In this document: positions 30,190 through 41,057 of the stretch, piece by piece
How positions within the stretch are numbered: the stretch's first letter is position 1
Layout of the letters: every line of letters starts with the position of its first letter
DNA from: Acidobacteriota bacterium
Lineage (GTDB): Bacteria; Acidobacteriota; Terriglobia; Acidiferrales; UBA7541
Assembly (NCBI GenBank): GCA_016201285.1
Contig: JACQDE010000081.1
Coordinates: 1 to 47,073, forward strand
Length of the DNA: 47,073 nt
Reading direction: 5' to 3'
Position numbers and translations under genes: made by a program
Notes under the pieces: generated by a model
What the model was told of the DNA's origin: nothing
The model's input: the letters and a program-made list of their open reading frames with translations, nothing else
Database searches by the model: none

Positions 30190-31260
30190 TTGAATTTCCG
30201 GCGCACGGCGCAATTTTCAGCTTTGTTGACCGCCCTGTTGCTCGCACCTGCCGTGCGGGCCAACGACCCCTCGCCCGAAGCGCTGGTCGAAGGCAGCCAC
30301 TGGAAGCGCGCGAAGGCATTGCTCGAGCCCCGCGTGCAGGCCAATCCCAATGATGCACAAGCTCTTTTCCTCCTTTCACAAGTTCGCGTTGCCTACCGCG
30401 ACTTCAAGGACGCAGTCGCGCTGGCGGAGCGCGCCGCCGCGCAGAATCCGAAAAGCGTCGAGTATCGCCAACAGGTTGCTGAAGCGGTCTGCGAGCTTGC
30501 CGGAAAGGAAAAATCTTTTTCTTTGGGGCGCCGCTGCAAGCAGGAGCTGGAAGCAGCCGCGGCGCTTGATCCGAACCATGTCGATTCCCGCTGGGGCCTT
30601 ATGGAATGGCACATGGAAGCTCCGTGGATTATCGGCGGCAGGAAGGATGAAGCGCGCAAGCGGCTCGCGGAAATCCAGCGCATCAATCCTTCTCGCGGAT
30701 TCCTGGCGCAGAACCGCATGAACCAGTACGAAAAGAGGGCAGACTCGCCCGAACCGCTCCTCCTGAAAGCGCTCGAGGCCAACCCGAAAAGCTACTCGGT
30801 CCACATGGCGCTCGTGAATTTCTACTTTTCCGACGGGCAACGAAAATACGACTTAGTGGAAATGCACGCTCGCGAGGCACTCAAGCTCGAGCCCGGCCGC
30901 ACGGGCGGCTACGGGGGCCTGGCTATCGTTTTTGCGCGGCAGAAGCGCTGGCCGGATCTGGACGCGATTCTGACCCAGGCGGAGAAAAACGTTCCCGACA
31001 ACTTTTCACCCTACTTCAATGCCGGAAATGTTCTCCTTACGGGCGGGAGCGACCTGCTCCGTACCGAAAAATATTTCCGCAAGTATCTGACCATGGAGCC
31101 CGAGCCGAATTTGCCCTCTCACGCCGACGCCCGCTGGCGCCTCGCTCTGGTGCTTGAAAAGATGAACCGCAAGCCGGAAGCCATTCAGGAACTCCAGAAG
31201 GCCATCGAGCTCAACCCCAACCACGAAGCCGCCAAGAAAGACCTGAAACGTTTGAAGTAG
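30190..31260 (+). CDS. exported TPR-repeat protein
   Basis: The 356-residue product has a short signal sequence (TAQFSALLTALLLAPAVRA) followed by tandem TPR-like helices: HWKRAKALLEPRVQANPNDA, FKDAVALAERAAAQNPKSV, LLKALEANPKSYSVHMALV, HAREALKLEPGRTGGYGGL and AIQELQKAIELNPNHEAAKK. It probably scaffolds other proteins in the periplasm. GGAGGGG precedes the TTG start at 30190; no ATG gives a better N-terminus. It converges on the M1-like peptidase gene. Confidence 0.82.
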   Translation: MNFRRTAQFSALLTALLLAPAVRANDPSPEALVEGSHWKRAKALLEPRVQANPNDAQALFLLSQVRVAYRDFKDAVALAERAAAQNPKSVEYRQQVAEAVCELAGKEKSFSLGRRCKQELEAAAALDPNHVDSRWGLMEWHMEAPWIIGGRKDEARKRLAEIQRINPSRGFLAQNRMNQYEKRADSPEPLLLKALEANPKSYSVHMALVNFYFSDGQRKYDLVEMHAREALKLEPGRTGGYGGLAIVFARQKRWPDLDAILTQAEKNVPDNFSPYFNAGNVLLTGGSDLLRTEKYFRKYLTMEPEPNLPSHADARWRLALVLEKMNRKPEAIQELQKAIELNPNHEAAKKDLKRLK

Positions 31261-31289
31261 CACTTGGCAGCCTGCTGAAATTTCGCTTG

Positions 31290-33389
31290 TCAGCGTCCTG
31301 CCAGCGCCCGCAGCGCCTCTCTTGCACTTGACTCGCGGCTCGGCGCTTCCGGCCAAGCTATCTTTGTCTCCATCGCCGGTGACTTGCTTGTCAGTCCGGC
31401 CTTCGCCTCTCCAGCAGCTTTCGCGGGCTGTCCCAACCGCTGCGCAATCCGCGCTCGGTAGACGCGTGCCCACGCGCAGTAGAAATCCGTGTCCATCGGT
31501 TCCAGCGACGCCCTCTCCAGAGCGCTGCCGAACTCGCGTTTTGCCCCGGCAAGTTTTCCCGCGCGGTAGAGCATCCGCCCCATCACAAAACGGATCTGCT
31601 GCTGATTCGCCGCCACATCGTCCGGGTCAAGTGCGATCGCCCGCCTGCAGATTTCAGCGGCCTTGCTAAACTCGCCGCCGTCTTCCAATTCACTCACCTG
31701 ACCGAGCAGCTTCGCCTGTTCGCGATTCCGTCGGGCCACTGCTGTCCAACGGGGCAGGCGCATGTCTGGATCGAGCGTCACCTGCGTCGCCATCGCCGGC
31801 AGGTTCAGCGAAAACGGCGTCACCCCGCCCCGCGTGGCCACGGAATGCTCCACCGCGCCCTTCGCGGTCTGCACGCGCATTTCCACGCGCACCTGGAAAT
31901 CCTCCGGCACATTTTTCAAAACGATTTCGCCCAGCAGCACGTTGGGCGCGTCCGACGGCACCCGCCGCAACCCAATCTCCGGGATTTGCGTGCCATTGAT
32001 GAAATATTCGAAAAACCATCCCAGATTGCGCCCGGAAATTTCCTCACAGATTTTCCGGAAATCCGCAATCGAAGCACTCTTGCCGGCATAGCGCTTGTAG
32101 AATTCACGCAGCGCGCGGTCCACCCGCTCGCGGTCAATCACGGTTTCCAGCGCCCGCCACACCAGCAGCCCGCGCTGGTAGAGCGTCGCGTGCGCTATTT
32201 CCCACGGCTCGCGGAAAAGCTTCAGCCCCAGCGCAAGCGGCCGCAAAGGCTCCGGCGCGAGCGCGTCGCGCATCGCTCGCTGCACCATGCGCCGCGCCTG
32301 CTCTGGGTTTTTCTCTCTCATGTAGCGCCACGCGAGATATTCCGCCAAGCTTTCCGCCAGCCAGCCGTCTTCCTGCTGCTTGAGAGTCACCTCGATGGGA
32401 AACCACTGGTGCGCAATCTCGTGTGGCAAGAATTCCGGCGCCCACCCCGGATAGCCGTGATACTTGATCGCGTCTTCGCTGACCACCAGAAAGCCGGGTG
32501 CCGAATAGCCAATCGCACCCTGCTGCCCTGGAAATCCTTGAATGATGTTGAACTCTCCCCATTCTGCTTTGATCGGCGGTCCAATCGCTTTTGCCAATGA
32601 ACCAAACATTTCTGCCATGCTGAGGAAGATCGCCCCTGACCGTTTTACATGTGCGGGGCTGACGCAGGGATTCGGCGTAAGGCGTTTGTCCTCAAGCGCG
32701 ATTGCGACTAACTTGAGACGGTCTGCTGAACAACCGACGTTTGGAGAAGCTGTAATAGAGCGCGATGAAACTCTAAATGGCGTCTTGAAACCGAACGAAC
32801 CACTTATCTCAGCACTAGGCGAATCCATTGTTGTGCTTCCACTGGAAAACGCCCGCCATCCGGCAGGAAGATGAACGACGATTTGGTTCTGCGTAAACGC
32901 AGACAAATCCACCGCCGGGTACCACCACGACTCGTCCCGCAGCAGAATGCCGTCTTTCGTGATGTAGTCCAACTCCCCGCGCGGCAGCGTGCCTTCATAT
33001 ACAAATGTCAGCGTGATCCGCTCTGCTTCCGATTCGGGTGCTGTAGGGGCGGACCCATGTGTCCGCCCCGCCGCCTCCGCCAGCCACACCTGCACCTTTG
33101 ACGACCCCAGCCGCCCACTGCGCCGGAATTCCAGCTTGCGACCTTGCGCATCGGTGACTTCCAGAATGTTCAGACGTGGATTCAGCTCCAGTTCAATTGT
33201 TTCCGTCTTCTGCTCGACGCGCAGCGTGACCGTCGCCTTCGCGTGCAGAAAACTGTTCTCCGGCTCAAACCGCACCTCCATCTCATACTTCTCCGCCGTG
33301 ACCTTCTGTTTTTCTGCGTCCGGCGCTGCTTCCGCAAAGGCAGGGCAGAGAAGCATCCACCCGAGCGCAACCAAGCTGAGCATTGTCAT
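31290..33389 (-). CDS. exported M1-family (gluzincin) peptidase-like protein
   Basis: The 699-residue product has a signal peptide (LSLVALGWMLLCPAFAEA) and an N-terminal beta domain. The zinc site is complete: His323, Glu324 and His327 in HEIAHQW, then Glu346 in LAESLAEYLAW, the exact HExxH-x18-E spacing. The GAMEN loop reads GAIGY, lacking the Glu that grips a free N-terminus, so aminopeptidase activity is doubtful. The last 100 residues are TPR-like. ATG 33389 is chosen because the 28 residues before it are translated repeat DNA. A repeat-derived segment lies at about 108-116. Confidence 0.87.
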   Translation of the reverse strand: MTMLSLVALGWMLLCPAFAEAAPDAEKQKVTAEKYEMEVRFEPENSFLHAKATVTLRVEQKTETIELELNPRLNILEVTDAQGRKLEFRRSGRLGSSKVQVWLAEAAGRTHGSAPTAPESEAERITLTFVYEGTLPRGELDYITKDGILLRDESWWYPAVDLSAFTQNQIVVHLPAGWRAFSSGSTTMDSPSAEISGSFGFKTPFRVSSRSITASPNVGCSADRLKLVAIALEDKRLTPNPCVSPAHVKRSGAIFLSMAEMFGSLAKAIGPPIKAEWGEFNIIQGFPGQQGAIGYSAPGFLVVSEDAIKYHGYPGWAPEFLPHEIAHQWFPIEVTLKQQEDGWLAESLAEYLAWRYMREKNPEQARRMVQRAMRDALAPEPLRPLALGLKLFREPWEIAHATLYQRGLLVWRALETVIDRERVDRALREFYKRYAGKSASIADFRKICEEISGRNLGWFFEYFINGTQIPEIGLRRVPSDAPNVLLGEIVLKNVPEDFQVRVEMRVQTAKGAVEHSVATRGGVTPFSLNLPAMATQVTLDPDMRLPRWTAVARRNREQAKLLGQVSELEDGGEFSKAAEICRRAIALDPDDVAANQQQIRFVMGRMLYRAGKLAGAKREFGSALERASLEPMDTDFYCAWARVYRARIAQRLGQPAKAAGEAKAGLTSKSPAMETKIAWPEAPSRESSAREALRALAGR
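33043..33069. repeat. palindrome inside the M1-like peptidase gene
   Basis: GTAG overlaps GGGGCGGAC (33046-33054), which pairs perfectly with GTCCGCCCC (33061-33069) around CCATGT. On the minus strand it reads GRTHGSAPT, between beta strands of the N-terminal domain. Confidence 0.8.
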
Positions 33390-33443
33390 CCCGAGTCTTC
33401 GTGTTGCCGCCGCTACGGCAACACGAAGGCGAGGAATCTGCTT
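33385..33443. repeat. family B repeat with a large hairpin insert
   Basis: The edges GTCATCCCGAG and GCGAGGAATCTGCTT are those of family B. Between them lies a 13-base-pair hairpin (CTTCGTGTTGCCG / CGGCAACACGAAG around CCGCTA). The element overlaps the start codon of the peptidase gene. Confidence 0.7.
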
Positions 33444-33482
33444 GTCCTGCTTCCACACGATGCGTCTTCTCACTTCACCTGC

Positions 33483-33512
33483 TTGGACATTCTCATTCGG
33501 TGCCGATATACT
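33483..33512 (+). promoter_or_regulatory. promoter, likely leaderless
   Basis: TTGGAC (33483-33488), an 18-base spacer and TATACT (33507-33512) are good sigma-70 boxes. The next codon GTG begins eight bases after the -10 box, at the expected transcription start. Confidence 0.55.
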
Positions 33513-33519
33513 TCCGTAC

Positions 33520-33849
33520 GTGGCGCAATCCTATCTTATCTTCGACTTCGGCGCGAACGAGCCGGCCGCCCAGCAGGCCCGCCACAAGCTGGAAGGCTGG
33601 AAGCAGGCCTTCCGCCTCGGCAACAAAATCCTTTTCAAATTCGACCGCGAGGCCCCGGAAAAGAAAAACGGCGGCGAGCATGTGAGAATCCTCGTCCGCC
33701 TCGATTTCTCCGACCACGAAAAGCTCTCCTGCCAGCGCTGGCTCGGCCGCATCCCATCCGAGGAGCCTTTCAAGTCCGCCGAGCCGCGCGCCGTCCGCAG
33801 CGGCGAAGACGGCTTCGCCTCCCTCGCCGAACGCTTCGATTCGCTGTAG
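33520..33849 (+). CDS. small conserved-looking protein, unknown function
   Basis: The 109-residue hydrophilic cytosolic protein begins AQSYLIFDFGANEPAAQQAR and continues HKLEGWKQAFRLGNKILFKFDRE and VRILVRLDFSDHEKLSCQRWLGRIP, an alternating pattern consistent with an alpha/beta fold. I do not recognise the family. GTG 33520 is supported by a promoter whose expected start site falls on it, and no Shine-Dalgarno is present. It diverges from the peptidase gene. Its TAG stop codon lies in a family A palindrome, so the original C-terminus may have differed. Confidence 0.65.
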   Translation: MAQSYLIFDFGANEPAAQQARHKLEGWKQAFRLGNKILFKFDREAPEKKNGGEHVRILVRLDFSDHEKLSCQRWLGRIPSEEPFKSAEPRAVRSGEDGFASLAERFDSL

Positions 33850-33870
33850 CGCCGGCCTTCGGGCCGGCAT
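33846..33870. repeat. family A palindrome donating a stop codon
   Basis: GTAGC, perfect stem GCCGGCC/GGCCGGC around TTCG, then AT. Its TAG at 33847-33849 ends the small gene upstream. Confidence 0.8.
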
Positions 33871-33917
33871 CCGTCGCCTGCCTCCAGGCGATTTGCTGCT
33901 CCAGCCCCCAAATAGAT

Positions 33918-33959
33918 CGGGGAGCATCCCTCCCGCAGATGCGGGATGAAAGCTCCCCG
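33918..33959. terminator. hairpin between convergent genes
   Basis: CGGGGAGC (33918-33925) pairs with GCTCCCCG (33952-33959), enclosing a second hairpin CCCGC-AGAT-GCGGG (33932-33945). It lies between two convergent genes and may terminate either, but neither side has a long T-run. Confidence 0.45.
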
Positions 33960-33986
33960 TTGCCTTTCCTTTGTCTTGTGGTCCGG

Positions 33987-36900
33987 CTAGTTCACCGTAA
34001 AGGTCACCGCGTTGCTCGTGCCGGCCGCATTCGACACGGTGATGCTCCGCGGTCCAGTGGGTGCCGTAGACGAGATCGTCAGGTTCATCGTGATCTTCGT
34101 GGCGCCATTCAAAATCTGAACGTTGCTGATGGTCACGCCCGTCCCCGTGATGCTGACGTTCCCGCCGTTGAACTGCGATCCGAGCAGCGTCACCGCGACG
34201 CTCGTTCCGCGACTCCCGCTGATCGGGCTGATCGAGCTGATGATCGGCACGCCCAGCACCCGGAACTTCACCGTGCCCGTCGTTCCGCCCGGCGTGGTCA
34301 CGCTCACTGTCCGGTCACCCGTCGCCGCATTCCCCGCAATCGAGAAGTCGGCAGTGATGGTCGTGCTGTTGACCACGACCACGTTGCTTGCCGTCACCCC
34401 GGTCCCAGAGATGTTCAGCGTCGCCGGCGCGAAGAGGTTCGTTCCCGTCAGCGTCACCGGCACCACCGTACCCTGATTCCCGGTCGCCGGGCCGATGCTG
34501 GCGAGCGTCGGCGCCGGCGCCGTGATCGTGATGCTCAACGGCTTACTCGCAGTCTGCGAATTCGCATCCGTCACCGTTACCGTGAAATTGAAGGTGCCGA
34601 CGGCATTCGGCGTGCCGCTGATTGCGCCAGTCCCAGGATTGAGCCCCAGCCCGCCTGGCAGCGCGCCGGCGGTGATGCTCCAGCCATACGGCGTTGTGCC
34701 GCCGGTGGCTGCCACCGTCGAGTTGTAGGCTGCGTTGATCTGCCCGTTCGGCAGCGACGTGGTTGTTATGCTCGGCCCGGCGGAAACCCCGTTCACCGTA
34801 AACGTCACTGCGTTGCTCGTTCCCGCGCCCGTCGTGATGGTCACGCTCCGTGCGCCGGCCGGCGCTGCCGGGTTGATGTTGAACGTGGCGGTGATCTGCC
34901 CGTTGTTCACGACGTTCACGTTCGTCACCGTGACGTCGCCGCCGCTCACGTTCGCCGCGCTCGTTGTGGTGAAGTTCGTTCCCGCCAGTGTTACGTTTAC
35001 GCTCGTGTTGGGGTCGCCGTTCGACGGCGTCACCGAGTTCAGCGTCGGCGGGTTCGTGCCCCCGTTGACGCTGAATACCACCGCGTTGCTGGTCCCGGAC
35101 CCGTTCGTCACCGTCACGTTCCGCCCGCCTGCGGCCGCGTTCGCCGCAATTGTTGCCGTGAACGTGATCTTGGTGCCGCCGTTTAGGATTTGCACACTGC
35201 TCAGCGTCACGCCGGTGCCGGAGATATTGACGTTCCCTCCCAGAAATTCGGAGCCCAGCAGCGTCACGGAGACGGTGGCGCCCGGATTCCCGTTGTTCGG
35301 GCTCATCGAGTTGATCACCGGCACGCCCACGACTTTCCACGTCACTGTCCCGCTGGTGCCGCCCGCCGTCGTCACGCTCACGGTGCGGCTGCCCAGCGCG
35401 GCGTTGGGATCCACGGTCAGGTCCGCCGTGGCCTGCGTGCTGCTCGCCACGTTCACATTGCTCGCCGTCACCAGGGTTCCGCTCACGTTCACGGTCATGC
35501 CGGCGACGAGATTTGTTCCTATTAATGTCACGGTCGTGGTCGTGCCGAGGTAGCCACGGACCGGGCTGATCGAGCTGAGCGTCGGTGGCACCGCGCTCGA
35601 GTTCACCGTGAACGGCGCTGAGGTGGTCACTTCCGCGCCGGTGGTCACGGTAACGTTTCGCGAGCCTGTCGCCGCCCCCGCGGTGATGTTGAACGTCGCC
35701 GTCATCGCGGTCGCGCTCGTCACGGTTACGTTGCTGGCCGTCACCCCGCTGCCGCTGATGTTGATCACGCTCGTGCCCTGCACCCAGTTGGTGTTCTGCC
35801 CAGCCAGCGACACGTTCACGTTCGTGCCCTGTATCCCGCTCGACGGGGTCACACTCACCAGCGTCGGCACCGGCGTGCTCCCGCTGAAGGTCGTATTTGC
35901 CACCCACGTCGCCCACGTGCTCGTTGGCGTGTTGGCCCAGCCGCCATAGACGCTCACCGCCAGGTTGTTGTTCGGATCGTTGGCGATGCCGCTGTAGTCG
36001 CCCCACCGCCCCCCGTTAAATGCCGCCAGGCCGGCCTTCACCAGCGCGCTCGGCTGGATGGAGGTGTCCGCCGGCGTCATGCCCGTTTGATAGACGGAGG
36101 CGTACTCGGTCGAGCTCGAGCGGCTGAAAACGAAATAGATGTTGCCCGCGGCATCGTCGGTCACGGCGGGGAAGTAGTAGTGCGTGCTGCTTTGTGTGAA
36201 GGTGATGTCCTTCAGCAGCGCGCTTGTGCTTGTGTTCACTCTCAGGTAACGCATCGCCGCCAGCGAACTGAACGATTCTCCGAAGGACGCGTGCAGCACG
36301 TTGCTCCGCCAGGCGAGGTCGTACATGCGGCTGTCGTTGGTCGCTACCAGAATGCTGCTGCTCTTTTGCGGGGCGTCCGGCGGCACGCCGTAGGCGCCCA
36401 CGGTGATGGTGGCCTGCCGCGTTAGCGTTGGCGATGTCGTCGGGTTGTCCACCCGCCACAGCGTCACGTTGCTTCCGCCGCCCGACCGCGAGTTCAGCAG
36501 GTACATCACGCTGCTCGGGCTCAGGGCCCGCATCGGCTGCAGCGTGAACGCCTTGGTGCTGTCCTGGTTCAGCATGTTCGTGAAATCGGTGAACGTGGCG
36601 GTTGCGCCAGCGTAGATTTCGGACTTCTTGAACACGCGCAGCTTGGCGTACTGAAAGACGTTGCTAAAGCTGAATTGGTTCGAGGTCACGTACACCGCGT
36701 TGTCATCGTAGCCCAGCCCGGGGAAGTCCGCCCAGTTGCTCGTCATCGTGGTGCCGTCCACTCGCGCATCAAACTGATACTTATACCAGGCGCCCGTCGG
36801 ATCGCCCGTCTGCGAGATCGCCAGATGGTAGTAGGCCAAATTGCCGGAGGTGGTCTGCGAAACCGCCAGCATCACCCAGCGCCCCGCCACCGCGTCGTAG

Positions 36901-37493
36901 AAGCACTTGGGGTCAAACGGCGTGCCCGCCGGCGATCCCCAGAAGGTGGAAAACGTCGTGATCGAAAGCTGGCTGCCGTTGCGGTCGTAAATCGCCAACC
37001 GCGTGTTCGTCATCAGCAGCACGTTGCTGGGGCCGACGGCGATCGCCGCGTCGTAGGGAATTGAGCCGCTCTGCCCGATGCCGTTGAAGTTTGTGCCCAT
37101 GTTCGGCGCCAGAGGGGACGGCGTCGCGTCCAGGTGGATTTCCCGTCCACCGGTCTTGAGCGTGTATTTCTTCGCCTCGGCCTTCAACCGCAGCATTTCC
37201 ACCTTGCTGAATTCCGACCGCGGCTCGGGTTCGGACCGCTCGTTCTCGCGCTCCTGCTCCGTCTCTGTCATGGCCCCGGCCGCAATCTTCGCGGTCGCCG
37301 GGGTCGGTCTCACGACGGTGGGCACCACGCCCTGCGCCGGCCCCGCCAGTCCCTTGATCGGTTTGCCTTCATCTGCGGAAACGCCCGGCAGCACGCCGAA
37401 CGCCAGTGCCAGGATGCACACGACTGCAAGAAATACACGTCGGCTCAAGTGGTCCCTCCAATAGGGCAAATCATCAGCGGTCCGGACAGGCAT
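33987..37493 (-). CDS. exported multi-domain protein with IPT/TIG repeats
   Basis: The 1,168-residue protein has a signal peptide (RVFLAVVCILALAFGVLPGVSA) and an N-terminal region of about 500 residues rich in beta strands (AIAVGPSNVLLMTNTRLAIYD, DPKCFYDAVAGRWVMLAVSQ), probably a propeller-like fold. Then come six IPT/TIG Ig-like repeats, each opening with a P-x-[LI]-x-S-[IV/M]-x-P-x-x-G motif, and one putative Ig domain of the He_PIG type (LPGGLGLNPGTGAISGTP) before the fifth repeat. It is probably an extracellular adhesion or binding protein. The internal duplications produce long open frames on the other strand that are not genes. Confidence 0.88.
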   Translation of the reverse strand: MPVRTADDLPYWRDHLSRRVFLAVVCILALAFGVLPGVSADEGKPIKGLAGPAQGVVPTVVRPTPATAKIAAGAMTETEQERENERSEPEPRSEFSKVEMLRLKAEAKKYTLKTGGREIHLDATPSPLAPNMGTNFNGIGQSGSIPYDAAIAVGPSNVLLMTNTRLAIYDRNGSQLSITTFSTFWGSPAGTPFDPKCFYDAVAGRWVMLAVSQTTSGNLAYYHLAISQTGDPTGAWYKYQFDARVDGTTMTSNWADFPGLGYDDNAVYVTSNQFSFSNVFQYAKLRVFKKSEIYAGATATFTDFTNMLNQDSTKAFTLQPMRALSPSSVMYLLNSRSGGGSNVTLWRVDNPTTSPTLTRQATITVGAYGVPPDAPQKSSSILVATNDSRMYDLAWRSNVLHASFGESFSSLAAMRYLRVNTSTSALLKDITFTQSSTHYYFPAVTDDAAGNIYFVFSRSSSTEYASVYQTGMTPADTSIQPSALVKAGLAAFNGGRWGDYSGIANDPNNNLAVSVYGGWANTPTSTWATWVANTTFSGSTPVPTLVSVTPSSGIQGTNVNVSLAGQNTNWVQGTSVINISGSGVTASNVTVTSATAMTATFNITAGAATGSRNVTVTTGAEVTTSAPFTVNSSAVPPTLSSISPVRGYLGTTTTVTLIGTNLVAGMTVNVSGTLVTASNVNVASSTQATADLTVDPNAALGSRTVSVTTAGGTSGTVTWKVVGVPVINSMSPNNGNPGATVSVTLLGSEFLGGNVNISGTGVTLSSVQILNGGTKITFTATIAANAAAGGRNVTVTNGSGTSNAVVFSVNGGTNPPTLNSVTPSNGDPNTSVNVTLAGTNFTTTSAANVSGGDVTVTNVNVVNNGQITATFNINPAAPAGARSVTITTGAGTSNAVTFTVNGVSAGPSITTTSLPNGQINAAYNSTVAATGGTTPYGWSITAGALPGGLGLNPGTGAISGTPNAVGTFNFTVTVTDANSQTASKPLSITITAPAPTLASIGPATGNQGTVVPVTLTGTNLFAPATLNISGTGVTASNVVVVNSTTITADFSIAGNAATGDRTVSVTTPGGTTGTVKFRVLGVPIISSISPISGSRGTSVAVTLLGSQFNGGNVSITGTGVTISNVQILNGATKITMNLTISSTAPTGPRSITVSNAAGTSNAVTFTVN

Positions 37494-37995
37494 CAGTACC
37501 TGCCTCAGTTCTTCTTCGGTTCAAGCGGGCAACCCCCGAGTTCGAAACTCCAAAATACAGGACTCTCCCGTGGCTCGTAAAGCGCCTTCTGCGCGATTTC
37601 GGCCCGCACCTACACCCCCACCCACGCAACTCATCGCACGATGCGGGCCGTTCGTGCGCCGCGACCTGCGCATCGCAATTCTGCATTACCACTTTAATTT
37701 CAATGAATTAGCACCTTGTCCGACCAGGATCCCCGGTGATCCTGGGTGTCCCGCTCGTCGACTTACCGCAATCTCTTGCGCATTTTGGGTACGACTGGTT
37801 TGATTGCTGCCGTGAAGGTTGCTGGGACTCATCTCTGACTGCTTCTTCACAAGATCCCAATTCTCTTTCGTGGAGACAACAGAATCCGATGGGGCGGGCA
37901 GGTGGTCGCCATTCTTGCCCTTTACGCTTGCCCCGCCTCCGCTATAATGGGGTGTCTTCGCTCAGCGCTCAGTTCCCAAAACCGAGGTGGACCGG
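37494..37995. other. 502-base intergenic region with palindrome and -10 box
   Basis: No gene is convincing in this gap between divergent genes. It holds a perfect palindrome CCAGGATC (37724-37731) with GATCCTGG (37738-37745) and a TATAAT at 37942-37947, 48 bases before the downstream ATG. No -35 box sits at the right distance. The gap must contain promoters for both neighbours. Confidence 0.5.
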
Positions 37996-40152
<2,157 letters not shown>

Positions 40153-40156
40153 CCTT

Positions 40157-40180
40157 GGAGTGCAGCGCTTCAGCGCCGCC
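40157..40180. repeat. short GGAGTGCAGCGCTTCAGCGC palindromic repeat
   Basis: GGAGTGCAGCGCTTCAGCGC plus CGCC right after the E1 stop codon is an imperfect inverted repeat with the same CTTCAG loop type as family A. Confidence 0.45.
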
Positions 40181-40222
40181 TTGCCTTTTGCCGGTCGCGA
40201 AGCGTCAGCCGCTTGCCCGTGG

Positions 40223-40251
40223 TTGTTCCCCGCTCCCGCCTGCGATAGAAT
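40223..40251 (+). promoter_or_regulatory. candidate promoter
   Basis: TTGTTC (40223-40228), a 17-base spacer and TAGAAT (40246-40251) precede the zinc-ribbon RDD gene; the Shine-Dalgarno for TTG 40294 lies downstream. Confidence 0.45.
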
Positions 40252-40293
40252 CCGCGCGCTCTTTTGGCGGACGATGTTCTCGGGAGGCTCACG

Positions 40294-40968
40294 TTGCGCT
40301 GTGAAAAGTGCGGAAATGCCGTTGCGGAAGGCGCGTCGTTATGCGAACACTGTGGCAGCCCCGTTCAGACGGCGCCCCGCGCGCCGCTTGAGCCCGAGCC
40401 GCCTTCGGTCACCGTGCTGATCGAGCCCGGTGCCGGCGTTTGGGCGCCAGCCCCGGAAGCTGCGTCCGCGCCGGAGGAAGCTTTGGCTACGCCTGCCGCC
40501 CCGGCTCTGCCCGCGGCGGCGGTCCCCGCTCCGCAACCGGTTTTCACCGCACCCTACGCCGGTTTCTGGCGCCGCTTTGCGGCCTACTGGATTGACTGGT
40601 TCATTTTCTTTTCAATCGAACTGTTCATTGCCGCGGCGCGCGGCATTCCTCTTGCCGCCCGGCAGGATGTCGAGTCCCCGGAACTTGTGAAAGGCCTTTT
40701 CCTCGGCCTGCTCATCGGCTGGCTGTACTCGGCCACACTCGAAAGCTCTCCCTGGCAGGCCACCCTCGGCAAGCGCGCCATGGACATCTACGTCACCGAC
40801 CTGAAGGGCCGCCGCCTCGGCTTCGCCCAGGCCTCCGGACGCTTTTTCGGAAAGCTGCTCTCTGCCCTGATTTTCGGCATCGGGTTTTTCATGATCGCCT
40901 TCACCGAGCGCAAGCAGGCGCTCCACGACCATCTCGCCGGCTGCCTCGTTGTCCGCAGGCGGGAATAG
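40294..40968 (+). CDS. zinc-ribbon RDD family membrane protein
   Basis: The 224-residue protein has an N-terminal zinc ribbon (CEKCGNAVAEGASLCEHCG), an Ala/Pro-rich linker (about 30-95), and an RDD domain with Arg and two Asp in YAGFWRRFAAYWIDWFIFF, TLGKRAMDIYVTDLKGRRL and a final helix before ALHDHLAGCLVV. RDD proteins are small polytopic proteins, some linked to ion transport. GGGAGG lies six bases before TTG 40294; the upstream in-frame TTG 40264 lacks a ribosome site. It may share a transcript with the PspC-like gene, 89 bases on. Confidence 0.85.
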   Translation: MRCEKCGNAVAEGASLCEHCGSPVQTAPRAPLEPEPPSVTVLIEPGAGVWAPAPEAASAPEEALATPAAPALPAAAVPAPQPVFTAPYAGFWRRFAAYWIDWFIFFSIELFIAAARGIPLAARQDVESPELVKGLFLGLLIGWLYSATLESSPWQATLGKRAMDIYVTDLKGRRLGFAQASGRFFGKLLSALIFGIGFFMIAFTERKQALHDHLAGCLVVRRRE

Positions 40969-41057
40969 GCTGCCGCGCCGCCACCGGCGGCAGGGAACTT
41001 TTCCCTTCGTATGGACGTATCTTAAGTGGAACCGTCAAAGAGGCTGGAGGTGTTCTG

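Noticed and set aside
2079..33870. All family A palindromes as Rho-independent terminators
   Set aside because: Only the copy at 2081 has a T-run; others lie inside coding sequences or within operons, so termination is not their general role.
33144..35186. 680-codon plus-strand frame over the peptidase start and TIG repeats
   Set aside because: Its repeated composition follows from the repeats of the minus-strand gene; no recognisable protein.
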